Shown: positions 54,276 to 63,672 of the stretch, piece by piece
Numbering within the stretch: the stretch's first letter is position 1
How the letters are laid out: each line of letters starts with the position of its first letter
From: Tomocerus qinae
Lineage: Eukaryota > Arthropoda > Collembola > Entomobryomorpha > Tomoceridae
Assembly (NCBI GenBank): GCA_020055645.1
Contig: CM034546.1
Span: 50,468,001 to 50,532,000 of the forward strand
DNA length: 64,000 bases
Direction: 5' to 3'
The notes under the pieces: model-generated
Told to the model about the DNA's origin: nothing
The model's database searches: none
Seen by the model: the letters and a program-made list of their open reading frames with translations, nothing else
Position numbers and translations under genes: made by a program

Positions 54276-57200
54276 TTGATTATAGAATCATGCCATTTTC
54301 ATCAAAATCGTTCAACAGACTTAGTTGAGACAAAATTATTATATTTATTAACACACAAGAATTTTTCATTCCAAATAAGTTAACAAAAATTATTTATTGT
54401 TGTAAAGTAATTGTTTTGGCTCTGGGAAATTCATTACAAAACGGATTCCAAGTAGTACCACATGAAATGAATTACAACGAAATAGTTCATCATCCTAGGT
54501 TACAATAAAACCAGATTCTTTAAATAATGGCGTCGAATATTTTAAAAGACAAAACCGACCACAAACAATTTATATCGTATTCTTATTGATTTGGAGATTC
54601 TTGGAAGTATTTTATGAAACGGATTTCTAGAAGTATAACATGTGCTACAAAAATTAACCATCAACCAAAATTGAGATCTAGATAACCGCATTCAATAACA
54701 GAATTTAGTCTGGCACTGGCACCTAAACCTACCGAAATGATATCTGCCGAGGTTTTCAACCAGCCGTACTACAAATCGAGGCCTTCCATCATCTTTCACG
54801 GCAGTCACACTAGTGGGTAATAGCAATAAAAATTGTTCCACAAAAGTCACAATTGAGACAAGATATTTACCATAGAATGGACCCCAAATTATATTTTAGT
54901 GAGGCATTAAGTAATTTGACGGTTTTCGTAAATGTTCTAGGATCTTTTTACTACTACAAAATCGCCGAAACAACATACTAAATCACACATCAAGTGGAAT
55001 TATTAAAAGATGGAATTCAAAAATTGGAAGCATCAAAATCAATTGCATATAGAATCATATCTGTTTTATCAAAATCGTTCTACAGGCTAAGTTGAAACAA
55101 AGACAACTGTATTTAATAACACACAAGAGTTTATCACTCCAAATGTCTTAACAAAAATTATTTATTGTTGTGAAGCAATTGTTTTGGTTCTGGGAAATTC
55201 ATTACAAAACGGATTCCAAGTAGTACCACATGAAATGAATTACAACAAAATAGTTCATCAATCTATGTTAGGACAAAACCAGATTCTTTAAATAATGGCT
55301 TCAAATATTTTAAAACACAAAACCGACCACAAAAAATTTATATCGCATTCAAATTGTTTTTTAGATTCTTGGAAATATTTTATGAAACGTATTTCTAGAA
55401 GTATATTATGTGCTACGAAAATTAACCATCAACTAAAATTGAGACCTAGATAACCGCATTAAATAACAGGATTTACTCTCGCACTGGCACCTAAACCTAC
55501 CGAAATGATATCTGCCGAGGTTTTCAACCAGCCGTACTACAAATCAATACCTTCCATCATACTTCACAGCAGTCACACTAGTAGCTAATAGCAATAAAAA
55601 TTGTTCTACAAAAGTCACAAGTGAGATACGGACTCCAACTTATATTTTAGTGAGGCATTAAGCAATTTGACTGTTTTCATAAATGTTGTAGGATCTTTTT
55701 ACTACTACAAAATCATCGAAACAACATACTAAATCTCACATCAAGTGGAATGATAAAAAGATGGAATTCAAAAATTAGAAGCATCAAAACCAATTGCATA
55801 TAGAAACATATCTGTTTTATCAAAATCGTTCTACAGGCTAAGTTGAAACAAAGACAACTGTATTTAATAACACACAAGAGTTTATCACTCCAAATGTGTT
55901 AACAAAAATTATTTATCGTTGTAAAGCAATTGTTTTGGTTCTGGGAAATTCATTACAAAACGGATTCCAAGTAGTACCACATGAAATGAATTACAACAAA
56001 ATAGTTCATCAATCTATGTTAGGACAAAACCAGATTCTTTAAATAATGGTTTCGAATATTTTAAAAGACAAAACCGACCACAAACAATTTATATCGTATT
56101 CAAATTGTTTTTTAGATTCTTGGAAATATTTTATGAAACGGATTTCTAAAAGTAAACCATACATATGCTATAATAATTAGCCATCAACTAAAATTGGGAC
56201 AAAGCCAACCGCATTCAATACCTTCCATCATCTGGTTTAATCTGGCGCTGGCACCTAAACCTACCGAAATGATATCTGCCGAGGTTTTCAACCAGCCGTA
56301 CTACAAACCAAGGCCTTCCATCATCATTCACAGCAGTCACACTAGTTGCTAACAGCAATAAAAATTATTCAAAGTCACAAGTGAGACAAGATATTTGCCA
56401 TTCAACGGATTTCAAATTATAGTTTTTTGAGCGATTAAGTATTTTGACTGTTTTCCAAACGTTTCTACGATCTTTTTACTACTTTACAATCACCGAATTA
56501 ACATACTAAATCAAACATATAGTGGAGTGATAAAAGGATAGAATTCAAAAATAATAAACATCAAAACCAATTGATTATAGAATCATGCCATTTTCATCAA
56601 AATCGTTCAACAGACTAAGTTAAGACAAAGACAATTATATTTCTTAACACACAAGAATGTTTCACTCCAAATATGTTAACAAAGATTATTTATTGTTGTA
56701 AAGTAATTGTTTTGGTTCTGGGAAATTCATAACAAAGCGGATTCCAAGTATTACCTTATGAAATTAATTACAACGAAATAGTTCATCAACCTAGGTAACA
56801 ATAAAACCAGATTTTTTAAATAATGGCTTCAAATATTTTAAAAGACAAAACCGACCATAAAAAATTTATATCGTATTCTTATTGATTTGGAGATTCTTGG
56901 AAATATTTTATGAAACGTATTTCTAGAAGTATATTATGTGCTACGAAAATTAACCATCAACTAAAATTGAGACCTAGATAACCGCATTAAATAACAGGAT
57001 TTACTCTCGCACTGGCACCTAAACCTACCGAAATGATATCTGCCGAGGTTTTCAACCAGCCGTACTACAAACCAAGGCCTTCCATCATCTTCACAGCAGT
57101 CACACTAGTAGCTAATAGCAATAAAAATTGTTCCAAAAAAGTCACAAGTGAGATAAAATATTTACTATAAAACGGACTCCAAATTATATTTTAGTGAGGC

Positions 57201-59646
57201 ATTAAGCAATTTGACTGTTTTCGTAAATGTTGTAGGATCTTTTTACTACTACAAAATCATCGAAACAACATACTAAATCTCACATCAAGTGGAATGATAA
57301 AAAGATGGAATTCAAAAATTAGAAGCATCAAAACCAATTGCATATAGAAACATATCTGTTTTATCAAAATCGTTCTACAGGCTAAGTTGAAACAAAGACA
57401 ACTGTATTTAATAACACACAAGAGTTTATCACTCCAAATGTGTTAACAAAAATTATTTATTGTTGTGAAGTAATTGTTTTGGCTCTGGGAAATTCATTAC
57501 AAAACGGATTCCAAGTAGTATCACATGAAATGAATTACGACAAAATAGGTCATCAATCTATGTTAGGACAAAACCAGATTCTTTAAATAATGGTTTCGAA
57601 TATTTTAAAAGACAAAACCGACCACAAACAATTTATATCGTATTCTTATTGATTTGGAGATTCTTGGAAATATTTTACGAAACGGATTTCTAAAAGTAAA
57701 CCATACATATGCTATAATAATTAGCCATTAACTAAAATTGGGACAAAGCTAACCACATTCAATAATAGTATTTAATCTTGCGCTGGCACCTAAACCTACC
57801 GAAATGATATCTGCCGAGGTTTTCAACCAGCCGTACTACAAACCAAGGCCTTCCATCATCTTCACAGCAGTCACACTAGTAGTTAATATCAATAAAAATT
57901 GTTCCAAAAAAGTCACAAGTGAAACAGGGTATTTGCCATTAAACGGATTCCAAATTATATTTTAGTGAGCGATTAAGTATTTTGACTGTTTTCCTTACGT
58001 TTCTACGATCCTTTTACTACTTCACAATCACCGAATTAACATACTAAATCACACATCTAGTGGAGTGATAAAAGCATAGAATTCAAAAATAATAAACATC
58101 AAAACCAATTGATTATAGAATCATGCCATTTTCATCAAAATCGTTCAACAGACTTAGTTGAGACAAAGACAATTATATTTATTAACACACAAGAATTTTT
58201 CATTCCAAATAAGTTAACAAAAATTATTTATTGTTGTAAAGTAATTGTTTTGGCTCTGGGAAATTCATTACAAAACGGATTCCAAGTAGTACCACATGAA
58301 ATGAATTACAACGAAATAGTTCATCATCCTAGGTTACAATAAAACCAGAATCTTTTAATAATGGCTTCGAGTGTTTTAAAAGACAAAACAGACCACAAGC
58401 AATTTATATTATATTCTAATTGATTTGAAAATTCTGGGAAATATTTTAAGAAACGGATTTCTAAAAGTAATTCATGTGCTATAAAAATTAACCATGAACC
58501 AAAATTTAGACAAAGCTAACCGCATTCAATAACAGGATTTAGTCTGGTACTGGCACCTAAACCTACCGAAACGATATGTGCCGAGGTTTTCAATCAGCCG
58601 TACTACAAATCAATACCTTCCATCATACTTCACAGCAGTCACACTAGTAGCTAATAGCAATAAAAATTGTTCCACAAAAGTCACAAGTGAGATAAAATAT
58701 TTACTATAAAACGGACTCCAAATTATATTTTAGTGAGGCATTAAGCAATTTGACTGTTTTCGTAAATGTTGTAGGATCTTTTTACTACTACAAAATCATC
58801 GAAACAACATACTAAATCTCACATCAAGTGGAATGATAAAAAGATGGAATTCAAAAATTAGAAGCATCAAAACCAATTGCGTATAGAAACATATCTGTTT
58901 TATCAAAATCGTTCTACAGGCTAAGTTGAAACAAAGACAACTGTATTTAATAACACACAAGAGTTTATCACTCCAAATGTGTTAACAAAAATTATTTATT
59001 GTTGTGAAGCAATTGTTTTGGTTCTGGGAAATTCATTACAAAACGGATTCCAAGTAGTATCACATGAAATGAATTACGACAAAATAGTTCATCAATCTAT
59101 GTTAGGACAAAACCAGATTCTTTAAATAATGGTTTCGAATATTTTAAAAGACAAAACCGACCACAAACAATTTCTATCGTATTCTTATTGATTAAAAAAT
59201 TATGGAAATATTTTATGAAACGGATTTCTAAAAGTAAACCATACATATGCTATAATAATTAGCCATTAACTAAAATTGGGACAAAGCTAACCACATTCAA
59301 TAATAGTATTTAATCTGGCGCTGGCACCTAAACCTACCGAAATGATATCTGCCGAGGTTTTCAACCAGCCGTACTACAAACCAAGGCCTTCCATCATCTT
59401 CACAGCAGTCACACTAGTAGTTAATAGCAATAAAAATTGTTCCAAAAAAGTCACAAGTGAAACAGGGTATTTGCCATTAAACGGATTCCAAATTATATTT
59501 TAGTGAGCGATTAAGTATTTTGACTGTTTTCCTAACGTTTCTACGATCTTTTTACTACTTCACAATCACCGAATTAACATACTAAATCACACATCTAGTG
59601 GAGTGATAAAAGCATAGAATTCAAAAATAATAAACATCAAAACCAA
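54276..59646 (+). repeat. Second heptameric higher-order repeat (Z-X-Y-Y-Y-X-Y), copy III
   Basis: Unit of 5,371 bp with the same monomer order and private variants as copy I. Its last Y monomer carries TTTCTATCGTATTC and ATTAAAAAATTATGG (near 59175-59205), which match a monomer near 42.05 kb rather than the last Y of copies I and II. That points to later exchange at its right end. Confidence 0.75.
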
Positions 59647-61015
59647 TTGATTATAGAATCATGCCATTTTCATCAAAATCGTTCAACAGACTTAGTTGAG
59701 ACAAAGACAATTATATTTATTAACACACAAGAATTTTTCATTCCAAATAAGTTAACAAAAATTATTTATTGTTGTAAAGTAATTGTTTTGGCTCTGGGAA
59801 ATTCATTACAAAACGGATTCCAAGTAGTACCACATGAAATGAATTACAACGAAATAGTTCATCATCCTAGGTTACAATAAAACCAGAATCTTTTTAATAA
59901 TGGCTTCGAGTGTTTTAAAAGACAAAACAGCCCACAAGCAATTTATATTGTATTCTAATTGATTTGAAAATTCTGGGAAATATTTTAAGAAACGGATTTC
60001 TAAAAGTAATTCATGTGCTATAAAAATTAACCATGAACCAAAAATTTAGACAAAGCTAACCGCATTCAATAACAGGATTTAGTCTGGTACTGGCACCTAA
60101 ACCTACCGAAACGATATGTGCCGAGGTTTTCAACCAGCCGTACTACAAATCAATACCTTCCATCATACTTCACAGCAGTCACACTAGTAGCTAATAGCAA
60201 TAAAAATTGTTCCACAAAAGTCACAAGTGAGATAAAATATTTACTATAAAACGGACTCCAAATTATATTTTAGTGAGGCATTAAGCAATTTGACTGTTTT
60301 CGTAAATGTTGTAGGATCTTTTTACTACTACAAAATCATCGAAACAACATACTAAATCTCACATCAAGTGGAATGATAAAAAGATGGAATTCAAAAAATT
60401 AGAAGCATCAAAACCAATTGCGTATAGAAACATATCTGTTTTATCAAAATCGTTCTACAGGCTAAGTTGAAACAAAGACAACTGTATTTAATAACACACA
60501 AGAGTTTATCACTCCAAATGTGTTAACAAAAATTATTTATTGTTGTGAAGCAATTGTTTTGGTTCTGGGAAATTCATTACAAAACGGATTCCAAGTAGTA
60601 TCACATGAAATGAATTACGACAAAATAGTTCATCAATCTATGTTATGACAAAACCAGATTCTTTAAATAATGGTTTCGAATATTTTAAAAGACAAAACCT
60701 ACCACAAACAATTTATATCGTATTCAAATTGTTTTTTAGATTCTTGGAAATATTTTATGAAACGGATTTCTAAAAGTAAACCATACATATGCTATAATAA
60801 TTAGCCATTAAATAAAATTGGGACAAAGCTAACCACTTTCAATAATAGTATTTAATCTGGCGCTGGCACCTAAACCTACCGAAATGATATCTGCCGAGGT
60901 TTTCAACCAGCCGTACTACAAACCAAGGCCTTCCATCATCCTTCACAGCAGTCACACTAGTAGCTAACAGCAATAAAAATTGTTCAAAGTCACAAGTGAG
61001 ACAAGGTATTTGCCA

Positions 61016-61019
61016 TTAA
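61016..61019. repeat. Target site duplication TTAA, left
   Basis: The satellite TTTGCCATTAAACGGATT is split at TTAA, with a second TTAA at 63669-63672. TTAA is the obligate piggyBac target. Confidence 0.95.
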
Positions 61020-61037
61020 CCCATTAGGCCCCAGTGT
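61020..61037 (+). repeat. piggyBac left terminal inverted repeat
   Basis: CCCATTAGGCCCCAGTGT directly abuts the TTAA and pairs with the right end at 14 of 18 positions. Its inner part overlaps the CCCCAGTGTCATATATA motif that recurs twice inside the element. Confidence 0.85.
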
Positions 61038-61368
61038 CATATATATAAGCCTTACTAAATAAGTTCTTATTCCACCGAGTTATAACCGCCAAGATTTAAA
61101 CTTTTTGTGTCAAAACATTGCCATGACTCAAGACAAAATTCCCGAAAGTGGAATTTTTCAAAAATTCCAATAACTCGTCGTAATACGGTGTTTCAAAAAT
61201 CTTCAAAATTTTAGCCAGGTAAGTTCATTTTCAAAAAAGGTGATTAAAAAACGAATAAGCGTTATACAACTACAAAAATATTTTTTATTACTTAAAATTT
61301 GTCCACTCAATTATGTGGTGGGTATTAATGATTGTATTATGTCAATTTGAAAATATCCGATGCGTTTG

Positions 61369-61403
61369 AAAATGCCCGTCTTCTATATATGACACTGGGG
61401 TTA
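61369..61403 (-). repeat. piggyBac subterminal inverted repeat, left
   Basis: On the minus strand it reads TAACCCCAGTGTCATATATA then GAAGACGGGCATTTT, matching 63512-63546 at 33 of 35 positions. It ends 31 bases before the transposase ATG, so it lies in the 5' leader or promoter region. Confidence 0.9.
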
Positions 61404-61434
61404 TCCGTAAGCATTTCCTATGTTCATGTAGATA

Positions 61435-62451
61435 ATGGCGAATCGAATAAAAGCTTTGACAATGGAGGAGGTTAGTGCCATTGTCAACTCTGATGACTTC
61501 CATGGAGACAATATTGACATTGTCATCATTCCCCCTGGGGTAGATGAGCTTACGGACGAGGAGGAAGAGGGGGGTGAAGACTTCGAAGAAAGATATGATG
61601 TTGCTGGCACTCTAGAAATCCACTACGATTCTGTTAATCAAGATCAATACAATGACGAGGAGGAACTTCAATCTCCTGATGAAAAAGACATCGAGGAAGA
61701 AGATCCCGAACCGCTACCAACTGCAAATTCTAAACCTGTACCAAAGCGGAGAAAGACTGACCCAAGGGGGAAAATGACTGCACCAAAGCGAAAAAGGACC
61801 GCTGCTACGCAGAATAAGACTACATCAAACAAAAAGTCCTTTCTACCGCAACCTTCGGCACAACAACAGGAAGAATCTTCCCCAGAAGAAAGTGACATTA
61901 GTGAAGAAGAACCTGCATATCATCCGGAGGAAAGCGACATTAGTGATGAAGAGCCCCAGCCCCCACAAACTGACAAGCCTAAAGTGGCACAGAAGCGAAA
62001 TAAGGCTCCAGCAAAGAAACAGACTATTGTGCCACCGCAAATTGCCTGGGAAAAGCGTGACCCAATTTATTCAAAAATTTTCCAAAAAACTGAAGGCTGG
62101 AAAACAGCGCTAGAAAATCTTGTCAGGACTTTACGAGATCTTTCCCCTGTTGAACTGTTCGAAGAAATGCTGTCTGAGAGTACTTTTGATCTACTGCTAG
62201 AAGAAACATTGCGATATGCCAAAGATGTCAAAAACGATCAAACGTTTTCCCTTAGCCTTGAAGAGTTGAAAGTTTTTTTAGGAATTATTTTATATTCCGG
62301 ATACTCAAGATTGCCTAGACAGCACATGTATTGGGCTGAAGCCGAGGACGTTGGACGAGAAATAGTAAAGAACGCTATGAGTCGTAATAGGTTTGAAAAG
62401 ATCAAAAGTTATCTTCACGTGCAAGATAAGATCTCTCTGTCGATGAGATGA
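61435..62451 (+). CDS. piggyBac transposase, N-terminal part, truncated by frameshift
   Basis: 338 codons from an ATG 31 bp after the left subterminal repeat. Residues 1-95 are strongly acidic. Residues 101-200 contain basic clusters (KRRK at 104-107, PKRKR at 117-121, QKRNKAPAKK at 186-195) that could act as nuclear signals. PEESDISEEEP and PEESDISDEEP (150-160, 164-174) are a short tandem duplication. From about residue 208 the sequence is recognisable piggyBac transposase (DDE_Tnp_1_7): LEELKVFLGIILYSGYSRLP, YWAEAEDVGREIVKNAMSRN and RFEKIKSYLHVQD. Family members continue with roughly 35-45 further residues before the first catalytic aspartate. Here the frame instead ends in ISLSMR and stops, while the catalytic segment resumes in the next frame. 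I read this as a deletion at about 62427-62436 and not as a natural C-terminus. The estimate of missing residues rests on remembered family spacing. Confidence 0.9.
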   Translation: MANRIKALTMEEVSAIVNSDDFHGDNIDIVIIPPGVDELTDEEEEGGEDFEERYDVAGTLEIHYDSVNQDQYNDEEELQSPDEKDIEEEDPEPLPTANSKPVPKRRKTDPRGKMTAPKRKRTAATQNKTTSNKKSFLPQPSAQQQEESSPEESDISEEEPAYHPEESDISDEEPQPPQTDKPKVAQKRNKAPAKKQTIVPPQIAWEKRDPIYSKIFQKTEGWKTALENLVRTLRDLSPVELFEEMLSESTFDLLLEETLRYAKDVKNDQTFSLSLEELKVFLGIILYSGYSRLPRQHMYWAEAEDVGREIVKNAMSRNRFEKIKSYLHVQDKISLSMR

Positions 62452-63437
62452 TAGTCCGTTATTATGGAAGAAACAGCCTCAAGCAATTCATCAGAGGTAA
62501 ACCAATACGCTTTGGTTATAAACTTTGGGCTTTATGTGGTAGCTCCGGATTTTTATATAACTTTGATCTCTATTGCGGCAAAATTGAGAATACGGATCCA
62601 AAATCTTTACCTCTTGGAGAGAAAGTCGTCTTAAACATGCTGGAAGCTGTAACTGAACCATCAGCTCATAAATTGTTTATAGACAATTTCTTCACCTACA
62701 GAAGTCTTCTAATCAAACTAAGGGATCATGGAATTAGAGCAACTGGAACAATTCGGGAAAACCGTACTTCAAAATGCCCACTATGGGACAAGAAAGAAAT
62801 GTCGAAGAAAAAAAGAGGAGATTACGACTATCAGTTTGATGAAAACGAAGAAATTCTGATGGTTCGATGGAAGGACAACAAATGCGTTTCTCTTGCCACC
62901 AATTTTGACTCTGTCTTACCCCTTACATCGGCTAAACGTTATAGCCGAGAAGCCAAGGCAAAAGTTGATATCCCGCAGCCAAAGCTAATATCAAACTATA
63001 ACTTTGGTATGGGTGGGGTTGACATTCACGACTGGTATGCGTCAAAATACCACATTGGAATTAAAGGAAATAAGTGGTACTTTCCACTTATAACCCGGTT
63101 ATTCGATATGGTAATTACCAATGCTTCAATATTGTACCGGAAAATTCATGGGAAAAAATCCTTTGATATGTTGGACTATAGAAGACAGGTTGCCGTATTT
63201 TATATGAAGACCGGTTATGGACAGCGGAAACTAGGCAGACCATTGTCATTAGTAAAATCACATGCTCAAAAAGTGTTTACTAGTGTCCAATACGATGGCA
63301 TTGGACATTTTATCGCCAAAAGAAGCAAGCAGCAACGGTGTCAGTACCAAAATTGCAAGAGCAAGCCGTTAACATTTTGTCAAAAATGTGACACAACTCT
63401 TTGCCAAAAATGCTTTTTACCTTTTCATGCCAAATAA
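62448..63437 (+). CDS. piggyBac transposase, catalytic and C-terminal part
   Basis: 329 codons counted from ATG 62448, but that ATG is an internal methionine. Homology starts slightly upstream in this frame (DLSVDE, from 62430), and the first catalytic aspartate codon is 62442-62444, outside the ATG-initiated frame. Visible landmarks: YYGRNSLKQFIRGKPIRFGY at 5-24; LFIDNFFTYRSLL with the second catalytic Asp at 79; GMGGVDIHDWY with the third at 192 (a further Asp at 195); NKWYFPLITRLFD at 208-220. The C-terminus is a cysteine-rich zinc-binding tail with C298, C303, C311, C314, C319 and C322 plus H327, as in PGBD-type proteins. The frame overlaps the N-terminal one by four bases (ATGA), which looks like coupling but is a by-product of the deletion. 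Started at its own ATG, the product would lack the first catalytic residue and the N-terminal domain, so activity is unlikely. Confidence 0.9.
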   Translation: MIVRYYGRNSLKQFIRGKPIRFGYKLWALCGSSGFLYNFDLYCGKIENTDPKSLPLGEKVVLNMLEAVTEPSAHKLFIDNFFTYRSLLIKLRDHGIRATGTIRENRTSKCPLWDKKEMSKKKRGDYDYQFDENEEILMVRWKDNKCVSLATNFDSVLPLTSAKRYSREAKAKVDIPQPKLISNYNFGMGGVDIHDWYASKYHIGIKGNKWYFPLITRLFDMVITNASILYRKIHGKKSFDMLDYRRQVAVFYMKTGYGQRKLGRPLSLVKSHAQKVFTSVQYDGIGHFIAKRSKQQRCQYQNCKSKPLTFCQKCDTTLCQKCFLPFHAK

Positions 63438-63479
63438 TTTCATTATTACTTATTTGTAACTCCTAAATTGAAATTAGGC

Positions 63480-63485
63480 AATAAA
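63480..63485 (+). promoter_or_regulatory. Polyadenylation signal AATAAA of the transposase gene
   Basis: AATAAA lies 43 bases after the TAA stop of the catalytic frame and before the right subterminal repeat, a sensible position for 3'-end formation of the transposase mRNA. No cleavage site can be confirmed from sequence alone. Confidence 0.6.
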
Positions 63486-63511
63486 GAATGAAATTTTATA
63501 TTTACACGGTG

Positions 63512-63546
63512 TAACCCCAGTGTCATATATAAAGGACGGGCATTTT
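63512..63546 (+). repeat. piggyBac subterminal inverted repeat, right
   Basis: TAACCCCAGTGTCATATATA then AAGGACGGGCATTTT, inverted relative to 61369-61403 with two mismatches. Together with the left copy it brackets the transposase gene, with the CCCC side of each facing the gene. Confidence 0.9.
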
Positions 63547-63650
63547 CGGAAAAACTTCTGAAGATAGAATTTTTTAAATATTTTTGACGGATTCCTTGTA
63601 TTTTTTGGGATTGGGAGCATAAATATCATTGTCCAATTCGAAAAACAAAT

Positions 63651-63668
63651 AAATTGGGGACCAATGGG
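63651..63668 (-). repeat. piggyBac right terminal inverted repeat
   Basis: On the minus strand it reads CCCATTGGTCCCCAATTT, pairing with 61020-61037 at 14 of 18 positions, immediately inside the right TTAA. Confidence 0.85.
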
Positions 63669-63672
63669 TTAA
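63669..63672. repeat. Target site duplication TTAA, right
   Basis: Second TTAA. Satellite sequence resumes with ACGGATTCCAAATTATAG. Confidence 0.95.

Larger units (their letters stand above)
53143..61019 (+). repeat. Satellite array segment 3, about 11 tandem ~769-bp monomers
   Basis: Continuation of the array between the MITE and the piggyBac, order X Y Z X Y Y Y X Y X Y. The X monomers in this half carry GGTACTGGCACC and GATATGTGCCGAGG. The latter change removes the EcoRV site that is otherwise nearly invariant, so these form an X subfamily distinct from that in the first 27 kb. No gene is supported. Confidence 0.95.
61020..63668 (+). mobile_element. piggyBac superfamily transposon, 2,649 bp, damaged transposase
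   Basis: Flanked by TTAA on both sides. Terminal inverted repeats start CCCATTAGGCCCCAGTGT at the left and, on the opposite strand, CCCATTGGTCCCCAATTT at the right (14 of 18 match). One transposase gene lies on the plus strand (61435-63437) and has an AATAAA signal after it. Subterminal inverted repeats, about 35 bp with 33 matches, lie at 61369-61403 and 63512-63546, hugging the gene. The core motif CCCCAGTGTCATATATA also occurs at the left tip (61029-61045). Length and TTAA target are typical of full-length piggyBac-like elements, but the coding region is broken by an internal deletion with frameshift. The satellite flanks match an uninterrupted monomer exactly, so insertion is recent relative to local homogenisation. 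Confidence 0.95.

Noticed and set aside
2787-59880. A recurring 74-82-codon frame (for example at 2787, 32535, 41... kb, 58109, 59647) that looks like a conserved small protein family
   Set aside because: Each frame starts at TTG, not ATG, lies at the same place in Y-type satellite monomers and is conserved only because the DNA repeats are copies. It has no motif, and single-base indels break it freely in other monomers.
61401-62113. Other-frame ORFs overlapping the transposase N-terminus (61401-61610 and 61668-61898 minus, 61843-62040 minus, 61892-62113 plus)
   Set aside because: Shadows of the biased acidic/basic codons of the real frame. The poly-Ser and Pro-rich content mirrors GAA/GAG runs.
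62440-62455. Programmed frameshift or ATGA coupling between the two transposase frames
   Set aside because: No slippery heptamer was seen. Family sequence between the two motifs is missing, which a frameshift alone would not explain. A deletion is the simpler reading.
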